Notes: generated from the letters alone by a model not told the origin. Shown: positions 8,006-18,343, counted from the stretch's first letter. The stretch: DNA of 35,958 nt from Limosilactobacillus oris DSM 4864 (GCF_001434465.1 NZ_AZGE01000006.1:1-35958), one strand, 5' to 3'. Program-made: numbers and translations.

Positions 8006-8872
8006 ATGGTCGAACTAAAAAACATTAATTCACTGTACCACTTAAATAATGGGGTGACGATTCCCTGCGTTGGCTACGGAACTTTTCGGACGCCCGCTGA
8101 TGTGGCTGAGCAGGCGGTGGCAGACGCCATTGACGTCGGCTACCGGCTGATCGATACGGCTGCCGTATACGGCAACGAGGAAGCGGTTGGCCGTGGAATC
8201 AAGGATTCGGGGATTAACCGCCACCGCCTCTTTGTGACCAGCAAGCTCTGGAATGACCACCGGGGCTATGACAAGGCCAAGCAGGCCCTGGACGAAACGT
8301 TGGAACGGCTCCAGATGGACTACCTGGACCTCTACCTGATTCACTGGCCGGCGAACGAAAAGCAGTTTGGTGCCCGGGCAGCCGAAATTAACGCCGAAAC
8401 CTGGCGGGCGATGGAGGAGGCCTACCACGAAGGTAAAATTCGTGCTCTGGGGGTAAGCAACTTCATGCCCCACCATATTATTGAACTGATGAAGACCGCG
8501 GAGGTGGCTCCCGCTGTTGACCAAATTGAAGTTCACCCTGGCTGGCCCCACGTTGAGGAAGTTAAGTACCTGCAGGCCCACAATATCCTGGTAGAAGGGT
8601 GGGCACCGCTGGGTGGTCAGGGTGCCGAGGTAATGACCAACCCCACGATTTTGCAGCTGGCTGAAAAGTATGATAAGACGCCGGCCCAGCTGTGCTTGCG
8701 CTGGCTGATCCAGCGGGGTGTCCTGCCATTGCCAAAGTCAGTCCATAAGGAACGGATGGTTCAAAACACCCAGCTCTTTGACTTTGAAATCAGTGACGAG
8801 GATATGCAAAAGATTACCGCCCTGCCAAACCTGGGCGGCCAGTGCGCAGACCCGGACGCGGTTGACTTTTAG
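8006..8872 (+). CDS. Aldo/keto reductase (2,5-diketo-D-gluconate reductase-like)
   Basis: Cytosolic NADPH-dependent reductase of aldehydes and ketones. The 288-residue TIM-barrel protein shows the full catalytic tetrad: Asp50 (RLIDTAAVYGNE), Tyr55, Lys80 (VTSKLWN) and His113 (YLIHWP). The cofactor-binding LPKSVHKERMVQN lies near the C-terminus. The ATG at 8006 is preferred to the one at 7997 because GAAAGGA (7991-7997) is eight bases before it. The cupin gene follows after 18 bp, suggesting one transcript. Natural substrate unknown. Confidence 0.9.
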   Translation: MVELKNINSLYHLNNGVTIPCVGYGTFRTPADVAEQAVADAIDVGYRLIDTAAVYGNEEAVGRGIKDSGINRHRLFVTSKLWNDHRGYDKAKQALDETLERLQMDYLDLYLIHWPANEKQFGARAAEINAETWRAMEEAYHEGKIRALGVSNFMPHHIIELMKTAEVAPAVDQIEVHPGWPHVEEVKYLQAHNILVEGWAPLGGQGAEVMTNPTILQLAEKYDKTPAQLCLRWLIQRGVLPLPKSVHKERMVQNTQLFDFEISDEDMQKITALPNLGGQCADPDAVDF

Positions 8873-8890
8873 AAGGGATGGTTAAAGCCA

Positions 8891-9190
8891 GTGCAATTCA
8901 TTAAAACAACACCGGACGTTGACTTGGCGGAAAATATCGTCGAGACGCCTCGCCAGACCGTTACTCATTTGGTGATCCCAGCGGGGAAAGCCGTCCCCAA
9001 GCACCACGTTCCTGAAGACGTGGTAGTTGTGCCGATCAAGGGCCGGGTAGTTTTTGAAGATGTCAGCAACGGGACTGCCCAGGCCCTTGTCCCAGGCGAC
9101 ATTGTCAAGCTGGCGCCAAACGAGTGGCACGCCTTAGAGGCAGTTACGGACACGGAAGTAATGGTAATTAAATCCCAGCTCGCCGATTAG
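8891..9190 (+). CDS. Small cupin-domain protein
   Basis: 99-residue single-domain cupin. The first motif is visible as PAGKAVPKHHVPEDVVVVPIKGRVVFED (His-His with Glu), and the second as LVPGDIVKLAPNEWHALEA, which together give the usual metal-binding His/His/Glu/His set. Such proteins bind a metal or small ligand; the reaction is not known. It starts at GTG 8891, since no in-frame ATG is available upstream; AGAAGGGATGG (8871-8880) is the likely ribosome site. It shares the transcript of the aldo/keto reductase. Confidence 0.8.
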   Translation: MQFIKTTPDVDLAENIVETPRQTVTHLVIPAGKAVPKHHVPEDVVVVPIKGRVVFEDVSNGTAQALVPGDIVKLAPNEWHALEAVTDTEVMVIKSQLAD

Positions 9191-9203
9191 CGAGGAATAA
9201 TTA

Positions 9204-9246
9204 ACACCAGAAGAGCGGCTAGAAAGCCGGTTTTCTGGTGTTTTTG
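9204..9246 (+). terminator. Terminator after cupin gene
   Basis: ACACCAGAA (9204-9212) pairs with TTCTGGTGT (9233-9241), with an inner CGGCT/AGCCG stem, followed by TTTTTG. Confidence 0.9.
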
Positions 9247-9312
9247 TTCACCCTCCGTCCCGGATTGTTTTATGATAGAGGTAGTGAATTTTTGATAAGG
9301 AAATGATAGAAA

Positions 9313-10512
9313 ATGGCAGACAGGAAGAAAGAGACGATTTTTTCGAAGGACGTTGTGCTGGTAATGGCCGCGGCGTTCTTCTTCATGTTTAGCAATATGT
9401 ACTGTAATCCGTTGATTAACGGCTATGCGAAGAGCCTTGGTGCCAGCAGCGCCTTCGCCGGGGTCATTGTCGGAATGATGAGCATTGTCGCGATGTTTTT
9501 GCGGCCAATCGCGGGCAACCTAACTGACCGCTTTTCCAAGTACCAGCTGTCCTTGATTGGGGGTCTGTTATCGTTTGCCGGCGTCATGGGCTATGTGTTG
9601 ACCCCGAATAGCGGGATACTGCTCCTCTTCCGGCTGGTTAACGGCTTGGGTTATGTCCTCTGTACGGTCTGCATGACAACCTGGCTCTCCTACCTGGTAC
9701 CCTTTTCCCACGTCGGCGAGGCGATGAGCTTTTACGGGCTGATGAACGCCCTGGCAATGTCGCTGGCGCCGGCAATCTCAATTGACCTCTACCGGGTGAT
9801 TGGCTACCGGCTGGCGATTGTGATTTCGGCCGTTTCTGCTCTGATGGTCGTCGTCACAATTCAGTTCGTCAGCAACCGGGCCGTCCCGGATACCGCTGCC
9901 GCGCCAGCACCAGGGATCCGCCACCTCAAGATTATCCAGCGTGACTCTTTACCCGTGGCCGCCCTGATTGCCCTCTTTGCTATCCCCTATTTTGCAACCC
10001 AGGCAGACATTGTCAGCTACGTTGAACAGCGGCACCTGAATGTGGCAGTTGGCGCCTACTTCCTGATTTACGCGGTCGTATTGCTGGCAATCCGGCTGGT
10101 GCTGCGCAACCAGTTTGATACGGTGCGCTTCGGGGTCTGGCTTGTCGGCTGTACAATTGCCACCGCCTTTTACCTGGTGATGCTGGCGGTCATGGAGAAT
10201 AATTGGCAGATGGCCCTAGCCGCGGCGGGGATGGCCTTGGGCTATGGAATCATTTACTCTGTTTGCCAGTCGACTGCCATGATGCTCGCGCCAGGAAACG
10301 AACGCGGACTGGCGAGTGCCACTTTCTTCGTGGGAATGGACATTGGAATGTCGCTTGGTCCGATTGCCGGGGGAATTATCGACAGTTTGCTGCCGGTAGA
10401 GTATTTCTACCTGGTAATGCTGGTGGTTGTGCCGGTAATTTTGCTGATTTACCTGGCTAACCGGCGCAAACTAAACCAGGCGGTTATCCAGCACCAGCAA
10501 GACGTTAACTAG
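9313..10512 (+). CDS. MFS transporter (DHA1-like)
   Basis: 399-residue polytopic protein with about 12 predicted helices. MFS motif A after helix 2 is visible as RPIAGNLTDRFSKYQLSLIGG (near residues 73-93), and ATFFVGMDIGMSLGPIAGGIID near residue 336 marks the C-terminal half. It is most like DHA1-type efflux proteins; substrate unknown. A TATGAT (9271-9276) upstream may be the -10. The GDPD pseudogene starts 13 bp after its stop, so both may share a transcript. Confidence 0.85.
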   Translation: MADRKKETIFSKDVVLVMAAAFFFMFSNMYCNPLINGYAKSLGASSAFAGVIVGMMSIVAMFLRPIAGNLTDRFSKYQLSLIGGLLSFAGVMGYVLTPNSGILLLFRLVNGLGYVLCTVCMTTWLSYLVPFSHVGEAMSFYGLMNALAMSLAPAISIDLYRVIGYRLAIVISAVSALMVVVTIQFVSNRAVPDTAAAPAPGIRHLKIIQRDSLPVAALIALFAIPYFATQADIVSYVEQRHLNVAVGAYFLIYAVVLLAIRLVLRNQFDTVRFGVWLVGCTIATAFYLVMLAVMENNWQMALAAAGMALGYGIIYSVCQSTAMMLAPGNERGLASATFFVGMDIGMSLGPIAGGIIDSLLPVEYFYLVMLVVVPVILLIYLANRRKLNQAVIQHQQDVN

Positions 10513-10525
10513 CGGGGGCTGAGTG

Positions 10526-12313
10526 ATGAAAAATATTTTGACTGCAATCGGCCAGCAGACCCGCGCTTTTCAACGGCACTGGCTCAGCTATTTTAGCCTA
10601 TTTGTCAGCGTTGACCTGGTGATTCAGCTAATTGTAATCCCGCTTTTCCGGCTAGCGACAACTGTGATTTTGCAGGCGGCGCAAATCCCGTTTATTTCCT
10701 ACCAAAATGTGGTGATGATTGCCCGCCACCACCCGCTAGTCGTTGTGGCCCTGCTGGTGGAATTGATCTGCCTGTTGCTGGTAGTAGACCTGCAATTTGC
10801 CGCGGTCCTGCTCGGCATTCGTGATATTTCCCGGGAAATGTTTACCGTCCGCGGCCTGGTTAGGAAAATTTGGCAGACGTTGCGCCGCTTGCGCCCGAGT
10901 TCGCTCCTGGTCCTAATGGTTTATTTCATTTTAGTAATCCCCTTCGCGGACCTCGTCTACCGGACGCCCCTGCTAGCGAAAATTCAGGTGCCCCAGTTTA
11001 TCCTCGACTACCTGACCCGTAACGGCTTGCTGCTGACCGCCACGGTAACGATTTATCTTGTCCTGACCTTCCTCGGCCTGCGCCTGGTCTGGGCCCTCCC
11101 CTTAATGGTTTACCAACGACTGCGCCCGCGGGCGGCCTTTCACCAAAGCTGGCAGCGAACCCAGGGTCGGCGGTGGTTAGCGGTAGCCCTGCGCTTGCTG
11201 GCCATTGGTTTTCTCGCGGTGCTGGTCATGGCGGCCTTTTACACACTGGTAATCGGGGCTCAATGGCTGCTGGACTTCCTGCCGCAGCCAGTGGCGGCGC
11301 TGTTTGCCAACATTAACCTGCTAATCATTCAGCTGGGCAGCGAGTTGGTCACCACCTGGACCGGGGTGGTCACGGTTAGCCTGCTGTTCTTGCCGTTAAC
11401 CACGGCTGCTCCGGTGACGGCCTCGCAACGGCTGGCTGCGAAGGGCAACCGGGTCTTTGCCGGTCTGATCCTGGTCGTTTTGGTGGTCGTAGCGGCCGCC
11501 GGGAACGGCCTCTACCTCTCGACGAGCCAGCACCACCGGCCGGTGACGATTTCCCACCGGGGGGTAGCGGAAGAAAATGGGGTGCAAAACACCATCCCGG
11601 CGTTGAAACGGACCCACCGCCTGCACCCGGACTACGTGGAGCTAGATGTTCACGAGACTAAGGACCGGTAATTCGTGGTCCTGCATGATGAAAACCTCAA
11701 AGAGCTAGCGGGGGTTAACAAAACACCGCGCCAGCTGACGCTCAAGCAGTTGACCCGGTTGACGGTTCACGAGAACGGCCACCAGGCCAAGCTGGCTAGT
11801 TTTACCACCTACCTGCGGACTGCTGACCGTCTCCACCAGAAGCTGCTGGTGGAGATTAAGCCCACCCCGGCGGATTCACCTGGGATGGTGAAGCGGTTTG
11901 TAGATCGTTATGGCACTGACCTGATCCAGCACCATGCCCTGGTCCACTCGTTGGACTACGGGGTCGTTGAACAGCTAAAGCGGCTGGAGCCACGGCTGCC
12001 GGTGATGTATATCCAGCCCTATAATTTCACCTATCCGAATACCGCGGCTAACGGGTACTCGATGGAGTATTCGACCCTTACCTATGACTTCATTACGCTG
12101 GCCCATCTGCAAGGCAAACGGGTGTATGCTTGGACTGTCAATGAGCCGGCTGTTATGATGCAAATGATGTACAAGAACGCCGATGGGATCATTACCGATA
12201 ACCTGGCGGAATTGAACCGGCAAATCGCAACTTACGAGGATCAGCGCAGCTATGCCCGGCAGCTCTTAAACTACATCCTGGTCGTGCCGACTAACACAGA
12301 ATTTGCGCCTTAA
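10526..12313 (+). pseudogene. Glycerophosphodiester phosphodiesterase with N-terminal membrane domain, interrupted by an in-frame stop
   Basis: The reading frame runs 595 codons but contains TAA at 11669-11671 (codon 382). The N-terminal half is a multi-helix membrane domain typical of GDPD proteins of Firmicutes. The catalytic domain starts at HRG (residues 344-346), then NT and E-x-D in VELDVHETKDR, then the stop, and continues in the same frame with FVVLHDENL, the next catalytic His-Asp. Relatives usually have a Gln-like residue here, so one C-to-T change (CAA to TAA) explains the break. A GTG at 11675 with AAGGA 10 bases upstream could restart translation, but each half would lack catalytic residues. 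Intact enzymes hydrolyse glycerophosphodiesters to glycerol 3-phosphate. A read error is possible. Confidence 0.88.
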
Positions 12314-12395
12314 CGGAATTTTAAGGGCTTGCCCCCTAATAAAGTCAAATAAACGCTGTTAAAATAGCAAAAAGACACAAGGAGTTGGAAACACA

Positions 12396-13016
12396 ATGTC
12401 GATTTACGGGCCTTATGAAGAAACTCTTAATAATATCCTGGCAGACGTTGAACAGCAGCTGGCGGAGTGGAATGATCACCAGCTGGCGGCTAACCAACCA
12501 AAACTGTACGAGCACCTGATTGGCCGGGTGAAGACGCCCGCTAGCATGGCGGAAAAGTGCCGGCGCAAGGGCTATCCGGAGAGCACGGCCGCGGCCCTGC
12601 GTCAGTGCCGGGATGCGGTGGGAGTCCGGCTGGTCTGTAACTTTATTAGCGACATTACCCGCTGCCTCTCCTTGATTGAGCAGGCGGACTGGTGCACGGT
12701 GGTTAAGAAGAAGGACTATATCACCAATGCCAAGCCCAACGGCTACCGGAGCTACCACCTGATTTTAGACGTGGTGGAACCCTACGAAGACGTCGACGGG
12801 CAACGGCCCGGTCACTTCTTCGTGGAGGTACAGCTGCGGACGATTGCCATGGACTCCTGGGCGAGCTTGGAACATGAGATTAAATACAAGCACCACGTTG
12901 CCAACCCAGAGCGGATCAGCAAGGAATTGAAGCGGTGCGCCGACCATTTAGCGTCGTGTGACATCCAGATGCAAACGATTCGGCAGCTGGTCCAGGAAGG
13001 AGAAAGAGATAAATGA
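12396..13016 (+). CDS. Small alarmone synthetase (RelQ/YjbM-like (p)ppGpp synthetase)
   Basis: Cytosolic enzyme that transfers pyrophosphate from ATP to GDP/GTP to make (p)ppGpp. The 206-residue protein has a synthetase domain only, with no HD hydrolase or TGS/ACT part. Motifs are GRVKTPASMAEKCRRKG, the RDAVGVRLVC metal/ATP segment, KDYITNAKPNGYRSYHLIL (the Tyr that stacks on guanine) and VEVQLRTIAMDSWASLEHEIKYK. The C-terminus is a helical tail like that used by RelQ for tetramers. AAGGAG is at 12379-12384. Its stop overlaps the next start by four bases (ATGA), so it is translationally coupled to the response regulator. Confidence 0.92.
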   Translation: MSIYGPYEETLNNILADVEQQLAEWNDHQLAANQPKLYEHLIGRVKTPASMAEKCRRKGYPESTAAALRQCRDAVGVRLVCNFISDITRCLSLIEQADWCTVVKKKDYITNAKPNGYRSYHLILDVVEPYEDVDGQRPGHFFVEVQLRTIAMDSWASLEHEIKYKHHVANPERISKELKRCADHLASCDIQMQTIRQLVQEGERDK

Positions 13017-13678
13017 AAATTCTGCTTGCGGAAGATGAGGCCCAGCTGGCCCGGGTGTTAAAGCTGGCAATGACCAGCAGCGGCTACCAAGTTGACGCGG
13101 TCGACAATGGACAAAAGGTTGTGGACTTGGCAGCGGCTAACGCCTACGATGTGATGATTTTAGATATTATGATGCCGGTCAAAAGCGGCCTGGACGCCCT
13201 CCGTGAATTACGGGCCCGTGGCGACCGCACCTATGTCATTATGCTGACGGCGATGGCGGAGGAAGACGACCGGGTGACTGGTCTGGACGCGGGGGCGGAT
13301 GATTACCTGACTAAGCCATTTTCGCTCAAGGAACTGCTGGCCCGCTTGCGGTCATTAGAACGGCGGGTCAAAAGCTATGATGACCAAGATCTGGCCTTTG
13401 CTGACCTCCACCTCAATAGCGGCGAGCAGGTCTTAGAAAGCCATAATTCCATCAGCCTATCCCGGGAAGAAACCAGGATGTTGCAATACTTGATTCATAA
13501 CGCGGGAAAGGAGCTCCCGGCAGCCGACATTTTGCAGCGGGTGTGGGACGGTGACCAGGGCGCGGATGAAGAGGATGTCTGGATTAACATCTCCTACCTT
13601 CGCCACAAACTGCAATCGATTCAGTCAACAACCGAAATCGTTGGTGAAAAGGGCGGTCCGTACGTACTAAGGGGGTGA
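13013..13678 (+). CDS. Response regulator, OmpR/PhoB family
   Basis: 221-residue DNA-binding regulator. The receiver domain (1-~115) has acidic pocket EDE (7-9), phospho-acceptor Asp51 in DVMILDIMMP, switch Thr in MLTA and Lys in YLTKPFS. The C-terminal winged helix (~125-221) is OmpR-type, ending in VGEKGGPYVLRG. It overlaps the upstream alarmone synthetase by four bases and is followed after 6 bp by its histidine kinase. Target genes unknown. Confidence 0.95.
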   Translation: MKILLAEDEAQLARVLKLAMTSSGYQVDAVDNGQKVVDLAAANAYDVMILDIMMPVKSGLDALRELRARGDRTYVIMLTAMAEEDDRVTGLDAGADDYLTKPFSLKELLARLRSLERRVKSYDDQDLAFADLHLNSGEQVLESHNSISLSREETRMLQYLIHNAGKELPAADILQRVWDGDQGADEEDVWINISYLRHKLQSIQSTTEIVGEKGGPYVLRG

Positions 13679-13684
13679 GCTGTG

Positions 13685-14932
13685 ATGATTCAGCATTTTC
13701 GCAAGAAATTTATCCTCATTTCAACCAGCGCGTTGCTGGTCGTGATTATCACAATCATTGGCAGTATTAGCGCCGTAACTTACTTTCAAGCGCGACAGGA
13801 GGTTAACTCTGTGTTGTCGATTCTGAGTGACAATCAGGGGCGGATGCCGGCCCGTCAGGTTCCCAGCCAGTCGAACTTCTTTCCCCAGCAGCGCTTTACA
13901 CGGGAAAGCCTTTCCCAGTATCGCTACTTTAGTGCCACAATTCCGCACAACGGCGACCCGATTCAGGTCGATAACCAGCACATTTTGTCGGTGTCGGTGG
14001 CCACGATTCGGCAACTGGCGCAGCGGGTGGAGCGGCGGAATAATGACCATGGTCAGGTCCTGTACAACAGCAACGTGTATGCTTACCAGGTTCGGCGGAT
14101 GGGCAAGCGCACGCTGGTCGTCTTTTTGGATGAGAGTTTGATGATGTCCCGTGCCCGTGAAATTATCAATCTGGGAGTCTTGCTGGGTGTGGTTAGCTTG
14201 GTTCTCTATACGATTATCCTGGTCCTCTTTTCCCGGCGCGCAATTCGGCCCATCATCGAGGCCGAGCAGCGGCAAAAGGAATTTATCACCAATGCCGGTC
14301 ACGAGTTGAAAACGCCGCTGACGGTGATCTCTGCCAACACCGAAATGCAGGAACTGACGAATGGGGAGACAGAACTAACGACCAGCACGAAGGAGCAGGT
14401 CAGCCGGATGACCAAGCTGATCAACTACCTGGTATCGCTCGCCCGCCTGCAGGAACAGCCGCAGATGAACATCGTCCTGGTTGACGCGAGCGCGGTGGTG
14501 GACAGGGCAGTGGCGGGCTTTAAGAATGTTGCGGCCAATGCGGGCCACCGGTTTGAAGCGACGGTCGCGCCCGCTATTACCGTGATGGCCGACGAAAACT
14601 ACCTGTATGAGTTGGTTAGCATTCTGATCGATAACGCCAATAAGTACTGTGACCCCGATGGTACCGTTAGCGTCCAGCTCGCCGCGGTCAAAAAGAACGC
14701 GGTCCTGACGGTTACCAACAGCTATGCAAAGGGCGCACAAGTGGATACGAAGCGCTTTTTTGAGCGCTTTTACCGGGAAAACAAGGCCCGGACCCTGTCG
14801 AAGAACGCGGGGTATGGGATTGGCCTGTCGATGGCGCAGACGATTGTTCACAACTTCAATGGCCGGATCAGTGCGAAGTACGCTGATGGTCGGATTTCCC
14901 TAGTGGTGAGCCTCCGGCAGGTAACGAAGTAA
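13685..14932 (+). CDS. Membrane sensor histidine kinase
   Basis: 415-residue kinase with one N-terminal helix (about 10-32), an extracellular segment of about 125 residues and a second helix near 165-185. The catalytic part has the H box with His206 (NAGHELKTPLTVI), N box LIDNANKYC, F box FFERFYRENKAR and the G box GYGIGLSMAQTIV. The extracellular sensor region has no family I recognise. The start is ATG 13685 rather than GTG 13682, as AAGGGGG (13669-13675) is nine bases from it. Partner of the upstream regulator. Confidence 0.95.
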   Translation: MIQHFRKKFILISTSALLVVIITIIGSISAVTYFQARQEVNSVLSILSDNQGRMPARQVPSQSNFFPQQRFTRESLSQYRYFSATIPHNGDPIQVDNQHILSVSVATIRQLAQRVERRNNDHGQVLYNSNVYAYQVRRMGKRTLVVFLDESLMMSRAREIINLGVLLGVVSLVLYTIILVLFSRRAIRPIIEAEQRQKEFITNAGHELKTPLTVISANTEMQELTNGETELTTSTKEQVSRMTKLINYLVSLARLQEQPQMNIVLVDASAVVDRAVAGFKNVAANAGHRFEATVAPAITVMADENYLYELVSILIDNANKYCDPDGTVSVQLAAVKKNAVLTVTNSYAKGAQVDTKRFFERFYRENKARTLSKNAGYGIGLSMAQTIVHNFNGRISAKYADGRISLVVSLRQVTK

Positions 14933-14933
14933 T

Positions 14934-14967
14934 AAAAAACGCAAGCGATTCATCGCTTGCGTTTTTT
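14934..14967. terminator. Bidirectional terminator between kinase gene and guaC
   Basis: Perfect palindrome: A6-CGCAAGCGA, loop TTCA, TCGCTTGCG-T6. It serves convergent transcription, ending the kinase operon on the plus strand and guaC on the minus strand. Confidence 0.95.
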
Positions 14968-14973
14968 ATAGTC

Positions 14974-15948
14974 TTAGTAATCACCGTTCAAAATGGAGTT
15001 CTTGACGATAACGTAGTCGACCTTGCGAATCGCTTCCAGGTCGCGGCCACCAGCATAGGAAATCGATGACTGGAGGTCTTCTTGCATTTCCTGGAGCGTA
15101 TCCTTGATGGAGCCGCGGAATGGGACCAGCATTTGTTTGCCTTCGACGTTCCGGTAGGCACCCTTCTGAACTTCCGAAGCAGAGCCCCAGTATTGCTTAT
15201 ACTGCTTGCTATCAATTGTAATTACGTGACCGGGAGACTCGAGGTGACCGGCCAGCATGGAGCCAATCATAACCATTGAGGCCCCGAAGCGGACGGACTT
15301 GGCGATGTCCCCGTTGTGGCGGATCCCGCCATCCGCGATGATTGGCTTTCGGGCAGCCTTAGCGCAGAGCCGGATTGCAGCCAATTGCCAGCCCCCGGTT
15401 CCGAAGCCGGTCTTGAGCTTGGTAATGCAGGCTTTGCCGGGGCCGACCCCGACCTTGGTTGCATCCGCGCCAGCGTTTTCTAAGTCCCGCACGGCTTCCG
15501 GAGTCGCGACGTTGCCGGCAGTCACAAAGCTGGTCGGCAGTTGCTTTTTGATGTACTGGATCATTTTAATAACAAAATCCGAATGACCATGGGCGACGTC
15601 AATTGTAATGTATTCTGGAACCGATTGTTCGGCCTTTAGCTGATCGATGAAGTCGTATTCAGCATCCTTGATGCCGACAGAAATAGAGGCAAATAGCCGC
15701 CGGTCATGCATCCGTTGAACAAAGGCCAGCCGGTCCTCAGGCTGGAAACGGTGCATGACGTAGTAGTAACCGTTTTGCGCTAGCCAGACTGCTAAATCTT
15801 CGTCAATGACGCTTTCCATATTTGCCGGGACAACCGGGATTTTAAAGGTCCGCGGGCCAAACTGAATGCTGGTATCAGCCTCTTTCCTGCTCTTGATCAC
15901 GCACTTATTCGGAATCAGTTGAATATCATCATAGTCGAACGTTTCCAC
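14974..15948 (-). CDS. guaC: GMP reductase
   Basis: Converts GMP to IMP with NADPH and release of ammonia, linking guanine back to adenine nucleotides. The 324-residue protein is of the IMPDH/GMPR barrel fold with no CBS insert, and begins [16 protein letters not shown] as short-form GuaC enzymes do. Catalytic Cys174 is in [18 protein letters not shown], and [21 protein letters not shown] binds the phosphate. It is transcribed divergently from purA, whose product consumes IMP, so both enzymes meet at IMP. Confidence 0.95.
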   Translation of the reverse strand: METFDYDDIQLIPNKCVIKSRKEADTSIQFGPRTFKIPVVPANMESVIDEDLAVWLAQNGYYYVMHRFQPEDRLAFVQRMHDRRLFASISVGIKDAEYDFIDQLKAEQSVPEYITIDVAHGHSDFVIKMIQYIKKQLPTSFVTAGNVATPEAVRDLENAGADATKVGVGPGKACITKLKTGFGTGGWQLAAIRLCAKAARKPIIADGGIRHNGDIAKSVRFGASMVMIGSMLAGHLESPGHVITIDSKQYKQYWGSASEVQKGAYRNVEGKQMLVPFRGSIKDTLQEMQEDLQSSISYAGGRDLEAIRKVDYVIVKNSILNGDY

Positions 15949-15985
15949 AATAACGGCTCCTTTTCGTTAAAAAATTCCGTTAGTT

Positions 15986-16014
15986 ATTATGCACTAAACT
16001 TTGTCATCCGTCAA
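15986..16014 (-). promoter_or_regulatory. guaC promoter
   Basis: On the minus strand: TTGACG (complement of 16009-16014), 17-bp spacer, CATAAT (complement of 15986-15991). Spacing is ideal and the leader is about 30 nt. Confidence 0.7.
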
Positions 16015-16018
16015 TGAT

Positions 16019-16063
16019 AATTTCGTACAATTTTGTCAATAATTTTAAAAATAGTTCGATTCA
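16019..16063. promoter_or_regulatory. Candidate inverted PurBox pair in the guaC-purA intergenic region
   Basis: AATTTCGTACAAT (16019-16031) matches the PurBox consensus AWWWCCGAACWWT at 11 of 13 positions. ATAGTTCGATTCA (16051-16063) is a weaker match in the opposite orientation (about 10 of 13). The 19-bp gap is near the usual 16-17 bp. Control by PurR is an inference. Confidence 0.4.
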
Positions 16064-16066
16064 TCA

Positions 16067-16095
16067 TTGACCTTTAGGGTGAACTTCGGTAGGAT
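16067..16095 (+). promoter_or_regulatory. purA promoter
   Basis: TTGACC (16067-16072), 17-bp spacer, TAGGAT (16090-16095). The leader contains a small hairpin GTAAAAA/TTTTTAC (16102-16119) just before the GAGGTG ribosome site. Confidence 0.7.
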
Positions 16096-16145
16096 AAGGA
16101 AGTAAAAACGTCTTTTTACGAAAATAAACGATGAGGTGAAAATAA

Positions 16146-17441
<1,296 letters not shown>

Positions 17442-17445
17442 TTAA

Positions 17446-17492
17446 AAATAAGTAAGGTTTTGGCCGTGGGGCTGAAACCTTTTCTTATTTCT
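17446..17492 (+). terminator. Terminator after purA
   Basis: AAATAAG (17446-17452) pairs with CTTATTT (17484-17490) and AAGGTTT (17454-17460) with AAACCTT (17475-17481). Confidence 0.75.
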
Positions 17493-17541
17493 GGCCAAAA
17501 CGCGGTACAATATTACTAAATCAACAGAATGAGGGATGAAG

Positions 17542-18339
17542 ATGGCAAACTTGACAATTACAGTGAGCCGGCACTACCTGGACTGGCCGCTCCACCAGAC
17601 AATCAACCAGGCCGACCTGGTTCGGCAGCTTGGCGTGCACGTAACCGGCAGCAATGGAGAAGATTTGATGAACAAGCTCGTGATTAACTTGACCCAGGTC
17701 AACATTGACCAACAGGGTGAGTATCCGGTGATGCTGAGCGCGATGGATGCTACCGGGCAGACAGCTCAGCAGAGTGTCACCCTGCACGTCCGTCCGGCGG
17801 AACAAGTTGGCAATAGTCAGCAGGCCGCGGCTCCGGCACAACAGACAAAGGGTAAAAAACGGAACTGGCTGTTAGCAATTTTGGCAGTTATTATTCTCCT
17901 GCTGGTGTGGTGGGGAGTGAGCGCTCATCACCGTGCCCAACAGCAGGAACAGGCCGCTAATAATGCCCAGCAAAGCAGCCAGATTTCGGATAATTCCAGT
18001 AGCATCGCTAAGCTGAGTTCCGATAACCAAAAGCTGGCTAACCAGGTTGCCCAGCTGAAGGGTGCCGCCAAGCAGTACCAAAAGGATCATGACCAGCAGG
18101 CCTTGAATGAGCGGTTGGATCAAATTCAGTCGCAAAACCAGGAATTGCTTAACCAAGCCCAAAACTCAACCACTAAGGAACACCTGAATGAGGTTACTAA
18201 CGTTGTTAACCAGGTGCGGCAAGATCCGGATAACGGTGTTAGCGTTGTGAATGACCTGAAGAACCAGCCGGGCTTTAATCAAATTTGGACTACCGTTTCC
18301 CAGCGCCTGTCGACTTGGCTGAGTCGCTTTAGTAATTAA
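17542..18339 (+). CDS. Single-pass membrane protein with Ig-like N-terminal domain and coiled-coil C-terminus, unknown function
   Basis: 265 residues. The N-terminal ~85 residues look like a bacterial Ig-like fold of the DUF5011 type (QGEYPVMLSAMDATGQTAQQSVTLHV). A Gln/Ala linker and basic KGKKR come next, then one helix (NWLLAILAVIILLLVWWGV, about 109-128) and a Gln/Asn-rich helical C-terminus with heptad-like repeats. There is no signal peptide, and the positive charges before the helix predict the Ig-like part inside and the coiled coil outside, opposite to normal for such domains. ATG 17542 is chosen over 17536 since GAGGG (17531-17535) abuts the latter. TACAAT at 17506-17511 may be its -10. 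No function assigned. Confidence 0.75.
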   Translation: MANLTITVSRHYLDWPLHQTINQADLVRQLGVHVTGSNGEDLMNKLVINLTQVNIDQQGEYPVMLSAMDATGQTAQQSVTLHVRPAEQVGNSQQAAAPAQQTKGKKRNWLLAILAVIILLLVWWGVSAHHRAQQQEQAANNAQQSSQISDNSSSIAKLSSDNQKLANQVAQLKGAAKQYQKDHDQQALNERLDQIQSQNQELLNQAQNSTTKEHLNEVTNVVNQVRQDPDNGVSVVNDLKNQPGFNQIWTTVSQRLSTWLSRFSN

Positions 18340-18343
18340 ACGA

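Noticed and set aside
11675-12313. Independent gene starting at GTG 11675
   Set aside because: It is in frame with the upstream half of a GDPD domain and begins in the middle of the catalytic motif, so it is the 3' part of a broken gene.
16096-16145. Purine riboswitch in the purA leader
   Set aside because: Only a small hairpin is present; the leader is too short and lacks the three-way junction conserved bases.
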